A stretch of 64,000 nt of DNA, taken from positions 158,501,053 through 158,565,052 of the forward strand of contig NC_134700.1 of the NCBI RefSeq assembly GCF_043290135.1, in the 5' to 3' direction. Made by a program: the position numbers and the translations under genes. Origin of the DNA: Rhipicephalus microplus (taxonomy: Eukaryota; Arthropoda; Arachnida; Ixodida; Ixodidae). Numbering within the stretch: position 1 is the first letter of the stretch; each line of letters begins with the position of its first letter. Shown here piece by piece: positions 19,921-31,350 of this stretch. Under the pieces are notes generated by a model. The model was not told where the DNA came from and ran no database searches. It saw only the letters and a list, made by a program, of their open reading frames with translations.

Positions 19921-21945
19921 ACTCCCTAAGAAATGAGACGAGCCTAGAGCAGAGTTTTATAACTACAGCCCAAGGTGCTAGGCTAGAAGGGGACGAAGCT
20001 ATTGAATATATAAGAACAAGGGTGAGAGAAAAATTTCAACAAAGAAGTACTTTATGCACCACAATAGACAAGGACGAATCAAATGGTGCAATGGCTCCAT
20101 TTTCACAATGAGAGTGGGAAAGGGCTGAGAACAGGATTCGTAGTAGTACATCAACAGGCCCAAATGGCATTCCAATTATGCTGATAAAGACATTAGGTCC
20201 GAAGTCTAAGCAGGCTTTAAGAGAGGCAGTGAGCAAAATAATAATCGTTGGTGAAGTTCCCGGTGGATGGAAACTTAGCAGGATGAGCATGATCTATAAA
20301 GGAAAGGGGGACAAAGCTGACATAAACAACTACCGTCCTATACCAGTGACATCAGTGGTCTACAGGCTGGCGATGCAGATTATAAAGGAAAGACTGCAGG
20401 CATGTATAGAGGATGAGGCTGTGATGGGAGAACTGCAGAGTGGGTTTCGGGAACACAGGAGGTTGGAAGACAATCCGTTCTCACTGATGCAGTGCATCGA
20501 AATAGCAGAAAAGGAACACAGTCCCCTGTGGCTAGCATTTTTGGATATCAAGGGAGCGTACGATAGCGTGGTTCAAGAGGAATTGTGGGGAATACTGGAC
20601 ACACCAGGCGTGGAACATGTAGTCACTAATCTTTTAAAGGGTATCTATAAAGGTAACAAGGTAGTTATAAAGTGGGAAAAACAGGTATTCAAGCCTGCAG
20701 AGGTAAAACAGGGGCTTAGGCAGGGGTGTCTTCTGTCACCCTTATTAATCATGATGGACCTACAAGCATTAGAGGCGAAATTAGAGGGAAGCGGACTGGG
20801 CTTCAACCTCTCTTTAGTCAAACAAGGAAAACCTATTGATCAGGCACTACCAGTATTATTGTACGCAGATGATATAGTGCTAATGGCCAACAACAAGGAA
20901 TATTTGCAGAGATTGATGGACATCTGCGGCAATGAGGGAGATAGGTTAGATTTTAGATTCAGTAAAGAAAAGTCAGCAGTCATGGTTTTCAATGACAATA
21001 AAGGTAGTGAGCTTAGAATACAGGAGGTCACGCTAGAGATAACCGATAAATACAAATATCTGGGCGTATGGATAAGCAATGGGACCGAGTACCTGAGGTA
21101 ACACGAAATATACGTGACGACTAAAGGTAACAGGAATGCAGGAGTGATGAAAAATAGGGCACTGTGGAATTACAATAGGTATGATGTTGTGAGAGGAATA
21201 TGGAAAGGGGTCGTGGTTCCTGGGCTGAGGTTCGCCAATGCGGTCTTGTGCATGAGATCAGAAGTTCAAGCAAGATTAGAAATTAAGCAACGTGGAATAG
21301 GTAGGCTTGCTTTAGGAGCTCACGGGAATACACCAAATTAGGGAGTACAAGGTGATATGGGATGGACATCATTTGAGGGCAGGGAAGCTAGCAGCAAGAT
21401 AAAATTTGAGAAGCGATTGAGAGAAATGGGGGAAGAGCGTTGGGCTAGGAAGGTTTTCGGCTACTTGTACATGAAGAATGTCGATACAAAATGGAGGTAG
21501 CAAACCAGAAAACTGACTGGTAAATTCTTAGAAAACAGCAGGGGGGCAAACCAAAAAGAATTATCGGTTAAGAAGAAGGTGAAGGAAGCTGAGACTGATA
21601 TGTGGAGAATCGGCATGATTTAGAACTCCGCACTAAAGACCTATAGAACTTTTAAGCAGGAAATTGCCAAGGAAAGGATCTATGATAATACTCGGGGTAG
21701 TTCTCTACTGTTTGAGGCCAGTACGGGAGTACTGTGAACCAAGACATATCGGGCTAAATACGAAGGGGTAAACACGGTATGCAGTGCGTGTAGAGAGGAA
21801 GAAGAAACTGCCGAACACTTGATAATGTTTTGTAAAGGGCTTGACCCTATAGTTCAGGATGATGGCGCAGAGTTTTTCAAAGCACGGGGGTTTAGGGACC
21901 GGGAGGAAAAAATAGACTTTAAGCGGGTAGACTTAACTATCTAGG
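19921..21945 (+). pseudogene. LINE ORF2, reverse transcriptase and C-terminal part
   Basis: The main frame, 20178-21101, has the RT blocks: YKGKGDKADINNYRPIPVTS, FLDIKGAYDSV (first catalytic Asp), GLRQGCLLSPLL and LLYADDIVLM with YADD, then KYKYLGVWIS. A TAA follows at about 21099, and the thumb and C-terminal parts continue in pieces, including a CSACREEEETAEHLIMFC zinc-like motif near 21800. Non-functional because of stops. Confidence 0.88.
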
Positions 21946-22132
21946 TTATCTTAACTAGGTTATCTGATTGGTGGCTGGAGTCAAAGCACGAGTGAAAATT
22001 GGGCTCTTCACCGTGGGATACGGATCCTCAGATTAACTTTTTAAGGAAAAAAAGATAAATCTAGTTTTTGGTTCATTGGGTATTGCGGGTTGGTGGCGCT
22101 GGCCACCGCCCGATATAAAGGGTACAGCCATA

Positions 22133-22151
22133 TCCATCCATCCATCCATCC
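22133..22151 (+). repeat. (CCAT)n tail of LINE
   Basis: Short tandem CCAT units at the 3' end of the LINE, before the inferred target-site duplication. Confidence 0.85.
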
Positions 22152-22508
22152 AAAATTGAATTTTCGAACCGCTCGCACCATTTTCCGTAGTAACGGCTAC
22201 CGGTTATTTTTTCTATGAATCGAACACAAACGAACAAGCAGCGTTTGAATACGTTTCTTGATGCACGGATGGTTCTGTATTTAGAGCAGCTAGTTCGATT
22301 ACTAGTGAATAATTGTAGGCGGTTCCTCTGGCGTCATCGGGATCATTTTGAGAATATCCTATAGTAGCGCATGTGTTCACGTGCATTTACCTTAAATTCT
22401 CGGTAAGTAGGGCTCTGCATGTTGTCTATAGTATTTTCGTTTTAGACGTTGTCGTACATTGAGCTTTCACTCTCACGTAAATTGTTATTTGATTTTAGTG
22501 TCCCTTTA

Positions 22509-22763
22509 ACATGGCGCCCTCAGCCCGATTTCTGAATCCAGCTAGTATGGGACGGTCATCTCGATATCCTACACCTTTCTTTAATTATGCTCTGGCCGTT
22601 AACATGTACACGTACCACAGTAGTTTGTTGAACAAATTTATCATGAATGTTAGTCGTCGGGAAGGAGATGTACCAACTTTGAACGTGCGCTTTATCTTCG
22701 GGTTCGTTGCGCTTGTTCGCTCCCGAGTTTACGGCCAATAAATCTTGTTGCAACGGAGTCATC

Positions 22764-22766
<3 letters not shown>
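22509..22766. other. Unassigned spacer
   Basis: No gene recognised. A small plus-strand frame at 22511-22741 has no known motif. Confidence 0.4.
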
Positions 22767-22844
<78 letters not shown>

Positions 22845-22941
22845 GTAAAACACGGCTCGGGACCGTGACTAGAAGCGTGGATGCTGTGTGACAAGGCCAC
22901 GGCGAAGCATTAAGGCTAAGAAGGTAGAAGGTACTTAACAG

Positions 22942-23011
<70 letters not shown>
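22767..23011. repeat. Two (AT)n arrays with short spacer
   Basis: (AT)n at 22767-22841 and 22944-23011, with about 100 bp of unassigned sequence between. The decayed gypsy element starts directly after the second array. Confidence 0.95.
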
Positions 23012-23012
<1 letters not shown>

Positions 23013-23015
<3 letters not shown>

Positions 23016-24790
23016 GCCTGGCTGGACAAGGGATTTGCTGTATCGGACAAGAGGTGTGATGATGCAGATCTTTCCGTCGTTGGCACTGCGGGCATTACTA
23101 AATGTACTTGCGCCCAATAGTGTACATGCCTCTCGAATAAAACCGGGAGGAAAGCCGAGCGTAAGTTTTGAAGATGCCCGCATGTGCGCACTGAGGATCA
23201 GCGTGGAAAGCTGAACATATTGCAGCACGAAGATGGCGAGGTATAACGAGTAACCACTTTCGGCCATCGGACTTGTAATTCCTGCGATAAAGGAGGCCAT
23301 CGCGGATCTCAAAGTGAACCGCTTGACGGCGCAATGTTCTAGAATATGGAGAAGTCGACGGGTCTCAAAGGAATAGCAGAAGAGCGCTGATCCAGTCATC
23401 CTTACGTTGCTCAGACGCCATGTCACAGTTTGCTGGAAACGCAATCGTTTCGTCTACGGAAGATAGGCAGGCAGAGCTTTCCGATTATACAGGTGAACGC
23501 GATAGGGCGTCGGCATCAGTGTGACGTCGGCCAGACCTGTAGACAACACGCACGTCAAACTCTTGTAACCGCAAATCCGAGCGAGCTAAACGGCCGGGGG
23601 GATTCTTCAACGTGCATATAATCAACAAAGTACATGGTGATCAGTGACTACGTCGAAAGGGTTACCATATAGGTGCAGTGTAAATTTACCTAGAGCCCAA
23701 ATAATTGCGAGACACTTGTTCTCTTTCACAGAATAATTCTTCTCTGCTTTGGTGAGGGAACGGCTTGCGTACGCGACTACGTACTCCTGGAATCCCGATA
23801 TGCGCTGCGCGAGCACGGCGCGGAGTCGAACACCACTGGCATCTATGTGTACCTCAATCGGAGCAGTCGGGTCGAAGTGACGCAAGATTGGCGGTGAGGT
23901 TAACATGTGGCGCAACTTTTTAAAGGCATCATCACAGGTGGATGACCAAGCGTTACTTTTTGAGTCATTCCGTAAAAGTTCAGTCAAGGTTGTGGTGATC
24001 ATAGAAAAAGTCCGGATAAAGCGGCGGAAATACGAGCAGAGACCAAGGAAACTGCGCAGATCCTTCAGAGATGCAGGTTTAGGGAACCCTGCAATCGCCT
24101 CAAGCTTGGCGGTGTCAGGAAGAATACCGTCTTTAGAAACAACATGGCCGAGGATCGTGAGCTGACTTACGCCTAAGCAGCATTTTTTTTTCAGGTTGAG
24201 CTGAAGGCCAGCTTCAGTTAGGCACTGTAGTACTTCATATAGCCTGCGGAGATCCGCGGGAAAATCTGGCGAAAATATGACCACGTCATCTAAATAGCAC
24301 AGGCATGTTTTCCACTTCAGGTCACGCAAAAGATTGTCCATCATCCGCTCGAATGTCGCGGGTGCGTTGCAAAGACCAAAAGGCATGGCGCAGAATTCGT
24401 AAAGATCGTCAGGTGTGACAAGGCCATTTTAGGTTGATCTTCAGGAACTATAGGGACTTAGCAGTAGCCGCTCCATAAGTCAATAAAAGAGAAGGACTCT
24501 GCACCTTGCAGGCAGTCAAGGGCATCATCGATTCTCGGTAAGGGGTAAACGTCCTTTCGAGTTATTTTGTTAAGACGACGGTAGTCAACACAGAAGCAAA
24601 TTGACCCGTCCTTCTTCTTAACGAGAACGACTGGAGATGCCCAGGGTTTATTCGAAGGCTGGATGACGCCACGCTTGAGCATGTAAGCTACTTGGTCACC
24701 CATAACCTGGAGCTCTGTAGCAGACACGCGATAGGGTCTTTGACGTAGTGGTGCATTGGTACCCGTGTCGATGCGGTGACACACAGCTGA
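23013..24790 (-). pseudogene. pol: Decayed gypsy pol: RT, RNase H, start of integrase
   Basis: Minus-strand frames 24784-24458 ([38 protein letters not shown]), 24386-23622 ([30 protein letters not shown]-like region as HIDASG, TDHHVLC) and 23334-23098 (integrase zinc region start, [14 protein letters not shown]). Similarity stops in the CQRRK-PCPAR region at about 23013, where (AT)n begins, so the integrase core is lost. At least three frame breaks. Confidence 0.88.
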
Positions 24791-26080
24791 CGTGCTGCCG
24801 AGGGGACTATATATGTTGGCAGTGAAAGAAAGAACGGAACTTGTTCAAAAGTCGTAGAAGCTGAGCATGTTGCGAAACGGTTAACGTGTCGGCGATGGAG
24901 CTGCTCAATATGCCAGGTCTAGTAGTCTGCGGCGAAGAGGCACAGGTCATTCTAGCGACTTCGTGTTCGGTGAAAGAACCACTCGGCATGTCACCAATTG
25001 CAGAAGGGTCGAGACTGTAAACACGCCCGATGTACTCGCCCCGAAGTAGGTTTACGGGACATGACAGTAGATTTGAGATGAGCAGACTGCTGACGCCGTC
25101 ACGAAGTTCCAAAAGGGCATGAGGTAGCGGCGAGCACTTGCAACGAACGTAAACGGAAGATGGCGTACAAAGGCAACTCGACTCGGCGAGCGCGTTGCAA
25201 GACACCATGAAAAGGGCAAAAGAGTGCGGCGGTATGTGTAACGTCTTCGGCAACAAATAGTTTGTCCCCGCTTTCAAGAGCGTCATGTAAAGGAGCGTCG
25301 CTAAGCACTTCAAATGCCACCTCAGCGCGAGAGCTGTCGATGACGGCCTTATTAGCGGGGAGAAAGTCCCAACCCAAAATGAGGTCATGGGAGCAGGAAT
25401 CCAACACTAGCAATCCGACGACATAGATGAGGCCGTCAATCACAATGCGAGCAGTACAGGCAGCGGCCGGCATGACGTGCTCTGCGCTTTCTGTAACGAT
25501 ATACTTGCTAGTGGCGTCATAACTTTTTTGAGCGCGCGGCAGAGTCTGGCACTGATCACTGAAGCTGCGGCACCTGTGTCGACAAGAGCGAGTGCAGCGA
25601 CGCCGTCCACATATACGTCCAGAACATTCGTCGGTGAAGAGAGGGGCCTTGGTCTTTTCGCGGGTGAGGCAGTTCCTGCCTCTGGAAGTGCAGTATTTAG
25701 TTTTCCCGCTGCGACGATGAAGGGCAACGACGCATCGGCGATGGCGAGCGGCGTCGAGGCGATGGCAAGCGACGGTTAACAGGAGGGCGGTGTTCGGCGT
25801 ACGATGACATCTGGTCGGGGTGCTGAGAGCTCGCGAACGAAGGAACGAAGGGCGCGGTGGTACATAAGGGGCAAGTTCGAAGCTCTGCTCGTAGTTCTGG
25901 TGATAGGCAGGGTCACGCCGACGGCAGTATCGCGCTATGTGGCCAGGCAGGCCACAGTCAAAGCATATTGGCCGATTGTCGGGTGTACGCCGATGTCCAC
26001 TACTCTGAAGAGAACTCGGCTGAGCGAACCGAGGAGTGGGCACGGCTGATGGCAGTGACCTAAATGTTTGAAGAGATGGC
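24791..26080 (-). pseudogene. pol: Decayed gypsy protease and gag zinc knuckle
   Basis: Frame 26043-25099 carries the CCHC knuckle CFDCGLPGHIARYC. Frame 25727-25440 carries the protease site ALVDTGAAASVIS. Frame 25388-24807 carries the linker up to RT. The three frames interleave, so this region has several indels. Confidence 0.85.
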
Positions 26081-26900
26081 CTTGCGGTAACCTAAGCATA
26101 ACATAGAGGTGCATTCACTTCGGCACAGGCCGCAGGGGTCGGCAACGGCGAAGTGTCACGGATAGATGGCAGAGCCGTGAATACTTGCTCCTGGATGACC
26201 TCACGAATGTTTTCTGGCAGATGTGATGGTGGTTGGCCGATTGTTGATAGCAGCGACATCTGGCGAGCGACCTCAGCGCGAACAAACTCCTTGTTTTGCG
26301 ATAGCAGCGACTGAAGTTCACAGGTGGTTGTCAGGCTTGAAAGGGTGTCATCCGGGACGTTTAGGCATCGCGTGAGAAGACGCTGTCGTCGGAGCTCCTC
26401 GAAACTCTGACACAGCTCGATGGGCTCCGAGACAGTGGCAGTGTTTTTCAAGAGGAGCATTTGAAAGGCGTCGTCGGAAATGCCTTTCACAATGGGTCGT
26501 ACCTTGTCAGTTTCCACCATCGTCGGGTCAAAACGCCGGCAGAGGTCGAGGATGTCCTCGATGTAGCTAATCAATGTCTCATCAGTTTGATGGGACCGGC
26601 TTCCTAGGCGTTGTTCTGCGTAAAGTTTACGCACCCCAGGGCGTCTTAAAACAGCTGCGATGCAGGTCTTGAATGTCGTCCAAGTAGGAATGTCCGCCTC
26701 GTGGTTTCTGTACCACAGCTTGGCATATCCGTTAAATAAAACATCACAGTACCGAGTTTCATGGCATCATCTCATATTATGGTAGCGCTGGCTCGTTCAT
26801 AGGATTCCAGCCAATCCTCAACGTCTTTGTCGTCTGTGCCGCTGAAAATGTTGGGTTCTCGCAGGAGATGGGCACCGGGACGACCGACTCGCTCGCTGGA
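26081..26900 (-). pseudogene. gag: Decayed gypsy gag
   Basis: Frame 26634-26092 contains YIEDILDLCRRFDPTMVETD and KGISDDAFQMLLLKNTATVS, closely like the gag relics of copies A and B. The N-terminal part (FSGTDDKDVEDWLESYE) lies in another frame at about 26860-26790. No LTR is recognised on its upstream (right) side. Confidence 0.85.
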
Positions 26901-26929
26901 TTTCGTGCCGACCGGTTGTGCCCTCGCGA

Positions 26930-27060
26930 TCTCCGACGTCAGCGTAGCTCTGGCTGACTGGGCTGGCCCTACGCCATCTTCTCACGCCGATCTTCGACGA
27001 CAGCGTAGCTCTGGCCTACTTGCTTCCCCTACGCCATCTCCTGACGCCAACTAGAGCTCT
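26930..27060. repeat. Two-copy tandem repeat of about 61 bp
   Basis: CAGCGTAGCTCTGG and CCTACGCCATCT recur about 60 bp apart in the same order. Confidence 0.7.
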
Positions 27061-27706
<646 letters not shown>

Positions 27707-27800
27707 TTCCCCTATACATACCTTGGCAATATTGTCTGTTAGATCTCATTAATATGTGTCAAAACACGGGAAAACGAGCCCTTAGGTATACACTTCTTTC

Positions 27801-27861
<61 letters not shown>

Positions 27862-27959
27862 AGGGAAAGAAGTGTATACCTAAGGGCTCGTTTACCCGTG
27901 TTTTGACACATATTAATGAGATCTAACAGACAATATCGCCAAGGAATGTACAGGGGAAG
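27707..27959. repeat. Hairpin: SINE arms around (AT)n
   Basis: 27707-27807 is the reverse complement of 27859-27959, with only a few mismatches over about 100 bp, and an (AT)n loop lies between them. Both arms are the 3' part of the third SINE family. Confidence 0.9.
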
Positions 27960-28057
27960 ATATTAAAATCATTGGAATGTAAATAAGAAGAAAGAAAAGT
28001 GGATGAAAAAATTACCAACTGTGAGCAAGAATCGAACCTACGACCTTCGAACCTACG

Positions 28058-28062
<5 letters not shown>
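27859..28062 (-). mobile_element. tRNA-derived SINE (third family)
   Basis: Head on the right: minus strand AAGGTCGTAGGTTCGATTCT is a good B box. The body is TAAGAAGAAAGAAAAGTGG on the plus strand and ends CCTAAGGGCTCG... near 27880. Same family as 9973-10195. Confidence 0.7.

Positions 28063-28119
<57 letters not shown>
28063..28119. repeat. (AT)n microsatellite
   Basis: TA units joined to the SINE head. Confidence 0.95.
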
Positions 28120-28122
<3 letters not shown>

Positions 28123-28402
28123 TGTAAAGGCACGTTTTACTTTCGTGCTCTACCGGTTTCAATGACGCAGGGATTCACCACGTTTTTGTTTGTTTTCTCA
28201 ATGAATGATTGCTGTGAAACTTTTATATAATAAGTATTACAATTTCTAGCATATATTAAGGCTACTGTGTATTATAATTTGCCTTGTTTGCTAGTCCAAA
28301 TTATTAACTTCTCAACCCCTTTCTTTAAAAATGTATAATTCGTGGGGTCAGGGGCATAGTGATTGTTTACACTTATTGTATATGTATCAACATTTCTTAA
28401 AG

Positions 28403-28640
28403 CCCCGCCGCGGTGGTCTAGTGGCTAAGGTACTCGGCTGCTGACCCGCAGGTCGCGAGATCTAATCCCGGCTGCGGTGGCAGCATTTTTGATGGAGGCG
28501 AAAATGCTATAGGCCCGTTGCTCATATTTGGGTCCACGTTAAGAACCCCAGGTGATCAAAATTTGCGGAGCCCTTCAATACGGCGTCTCTCATATTCATA
28601 TGGTAGTTTTAGGACGTTGAAGCCCACATATCAATATCAA
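28403..28640 (+). mobile_element. Ruka SINE, full length with TSD
   Basis: GCCCCGCCGCGGTGGTCTAG (A box TGGTCTAGTGGC), diverged B box (GAGATCTAATCCCGG), the GATGGAGGCG core and a tail ending ATCAATATCAA. Flanked by TCAACATTTCTTAAAG (28387-28402) and TCAACATTTCTTGAAG (28641-28656), a 16-bp target-site duplication with one change. Moved by LINE machinery. Confidence 0.93.
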
Positions 28641-28656
28641 TCAACATTTCTTGAAG

Positions 28657-30853
28657 GGCCTCAGGCACCTCCATAATTACGCCAGTACAAAAAATGTAAA
28701 CGAAATTTTCCTTTGAAATAAAAAATGTGGGCGATAACGTTAACGCACACCTCGTTGCTTCTTTCCGAAGCTCGTTACGCGAGGCAACAAATGACACGAA
28801 AATGATCCATCGTGTAATGACCTCTTATGTGCGAACACGTAAAAATAAGAATGAACTTTTTTAATTACGACACATTGTGTGCCGTTGGCACTTCGACCTT
28901 TAATATTTTCTGTGGGTCATGAAATCGCCTGCTCGTTCATGTGTGAAATGTCATCGCGTTTTAGAGCGTATGCACATTAAACCGTGCATTCATGTATACA
29001 AAACAATACCTAAAACTCCTTGGAATAGCCAGAGAGCGTCTTTTTTTAAACGTAATTCATGTAGGCTGGCCGCCGATCCCATTAGCAGCGGCTAATTATA
29101 GCAGCTAGCGACATGTGTTCATATGAGTATAATGAATATTTTCACTCGCAGAATAACGGCGTTACGCAGTTTTTTGTCAGCACATCCTTGCTAAGAGAGA
29201 CAGAGAGCAGCGCTGCACATTGGTGCTTTTTTGCCGTCTGAGTTGTATTTCAATCTGTAAATGTCAATTCAAGTTGAATGAAAACACCGGCTCTTAAGTA
29301 AGCCTCCTTAGTGCCAAAAACCACTAACCTAGCTTCACCATCTCCCTGGCCCTGTTTAATAAGTTGCGATGTAAAGCTGAGCTCTATGTGCACTGCTTTG
29401 CAGGCTGCCGCCATCGCACCAAGCTACCATTAGCAGGCTGGTCAGGTTGATCGGAGCTGGAACCTTTTTGGCCCTTCCAGTATGACAAAACTAAAGCATT
29501 AAAACAGATTCGTCGCACTCATTGGCCCACAACAGCTTGAATAGGGCAGTGGTGATTCTACTTTTTTTATTAAAGAAAATTATTTTCCTGAAACAGCAAG
29601 TGCTTTGACCGGTCCACTAAAAGTTTGCTCGTTCTTGTCTGTAACTACATCGGTCAGGCACAGAAGAATAAAAGCATTAACAAATGATGAAATGTTACGG
29701 CACCCTTGTTAAGCGCTAGGCTGTTCTGCAATGCTACAGCACAAAGAGCGGAAGCGTTGCATAGGGGACTCCGCACACGCAAAGAGCCTACAAGGAAGAT
29801 CTTCACAAAAGAAATGTTCAAAATTTTCATTCCGTTCTAATATTCCTTCGTAACATTTTCATTCCCGAGTAAAAACATAATGTAGTGATTACTGTGGTAG
29901 ACGAAACTCCAACTCAATTGCTGGTTTTACCAGCATGCCGCCAAGAGTGACCGCTGTCGAAAGTGGGAAGGCCCAGCCTGCCTTGGCCCCCCCCCCGGCT
30001 GTTATGCCTATGCAAACCACTTAGTCATGCCCCCTCTCCCCCCAACCACCATCCTCAAAACCTCCCCTCAGTTTCCTCATGAGGAGGTTTTATATTATCC
30101 CGAAAAGCATCACTGTCATCTGTGTTTCAAAATATGCATAAGCCAGTGGTGTATCCGGAGCGTATGCACAACGAGCCCGCGCCTCCTCCACCCCCTTTTT
30201 TTACCATGACAAACAGAGCGCAAAATGACCCTCGACCACATATGCCAGCCCAGCCCTGACTTCACACCGGGAAAGTGCTACCTTCCCATCTCGCCAACCC
30301 ACCCCAGAAAAACATTTCTGCCTGTGCTCCCTGCATAAGCATACACAGCCCGTTCATCTGGAGACAAAGGGGAACAGCCAATGGCTACTGACCCTATTGC
30401 ACTTACTGCAAAAGTCTTTATTCACCCCGCATTATTGCATCCTTTTTCTTCAATACCTTAAAAGTGAAAAGTCATATGTAAACCAGCACTTACGCATAGG
30501 GAAACACACACACACTCTTGCCAGGGATGGTCAGTCCCAGATGCAGATGGTATATAGGTCAAATGAATCGTTCCAGCGCCGCACAGGACACAATTCACAG
30601 GGTAGTGGCAATGACGGCACAGCAGCCGGTGACCCTTTGCAGAGCACCACTGGTGCTCTGGAGTGGCGCTTGACAACAGAAGAGCAACCGCACATAGTGA
30701 TAAAGAGTGTAACCAGTCGTATGACCTGGTGACAGACAGCACGTACACTGGGCAATATTTGCAGTGCCAAAACTTAGCTGCTCTTACAGGCTCATTCCAA
30801 GAAACACATACATTTACAGTTTTCAAAGACTATCTTCAAGCTCGCTAAGACAG
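28657..30853. other. Gene-free stretch
   Basis: Mixed AT-rich sequence with no supportable ORF, repeat family or splice-flanked exon. A C10 run lies near 29989. Confidence 0.4.
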
Positions 30854-31350
30854 AAAAAATTCCGCCATATCCACGAAGTGAATGATGATGAGTGGGCGAA
30901 GCTCCGGATGTTAACCTGGTAAACCATGAATCCTCTGTACATTTTGCCCACTCGATTTTATTACATCGCTCCCCCTAGCGTACGTCGCCGCACTAAATCG
31001 AACAATTGCCTTCAACCAATGACACTCGCCATATGTGACATCATTCCTATTTTATAAGATCTCGCGTCTTTCATCAACTACAAGTACCGCTTTCTAGTTT
31101 ATAACATCTTGCATCTTTTCATCATCAGCTACAAGTACCACCATCTAGTAAACACTACAAGAACTAAACGAGAGGTGGCTACATACAGGAGATGGTACCG
31201 CAATCTAGTGAACACTACAAGAACTAAACTAGAGGTGGCTACATACAGGGGACGGTACCGCCATCTAGTAAACACTGCAAGAACTAAACTAGAGGTGGCT
31301 ACATACAGGGGACGCACAGCCCATGCCCTAAGGAGCTTCGCCCCTAAAAT
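30854..31350 (+). mobile_element. GCGAAGC MITE-like element, copy 2
   Basis: Starts AAAAAATTCCGCCATATCC, with GATGAGTGGGCGAAGCTCC; ends GGAGCTTCGCCCCTAAAA. The interior holds three 60-bp tandem units at about 31134-31313, each with ACTAAACTAGAGGTGGCTAC. Because 60 is a multiple of 3, a frame stays open across them, but it is not a gene. Confidence 0.8.

Larger units (their letters stand above)
17436..22155 (+). mobile_element. Non-LTR retrotransposon (CR1/L2-like), near full length
   Basis: ORF1 with zinc ribbon and SGNH domain, then ORF2 with APE endonuclease, RT and a C-terminal cysteine motif, ending in a (CCAT)n tail. TTGAATTTTC occurs at both ends (17426-17435 and 22156-22165), a likely target-site duplication. 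Clade assignment rests on the esterase-bearing ORF1 and is tentative. Several stops and frameshifts make it inactive. Confidence 0.85.
16872..22508. mobile_element. TIR element split by a LINE
   Basis: The left end TTAAAGGGAACTTTAAG and the right end (reverse complement) TTAAAGGGACACTAAAA form imperfect terminal inverted repeats. Without the LINE (17436-22155) the unit would be about 0.9 kb. TTAA at each end could be the target duplication of a piggyBac-like element or part of the TIR; this is not resolved. No transposase is seen. Confidence 0.45.
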
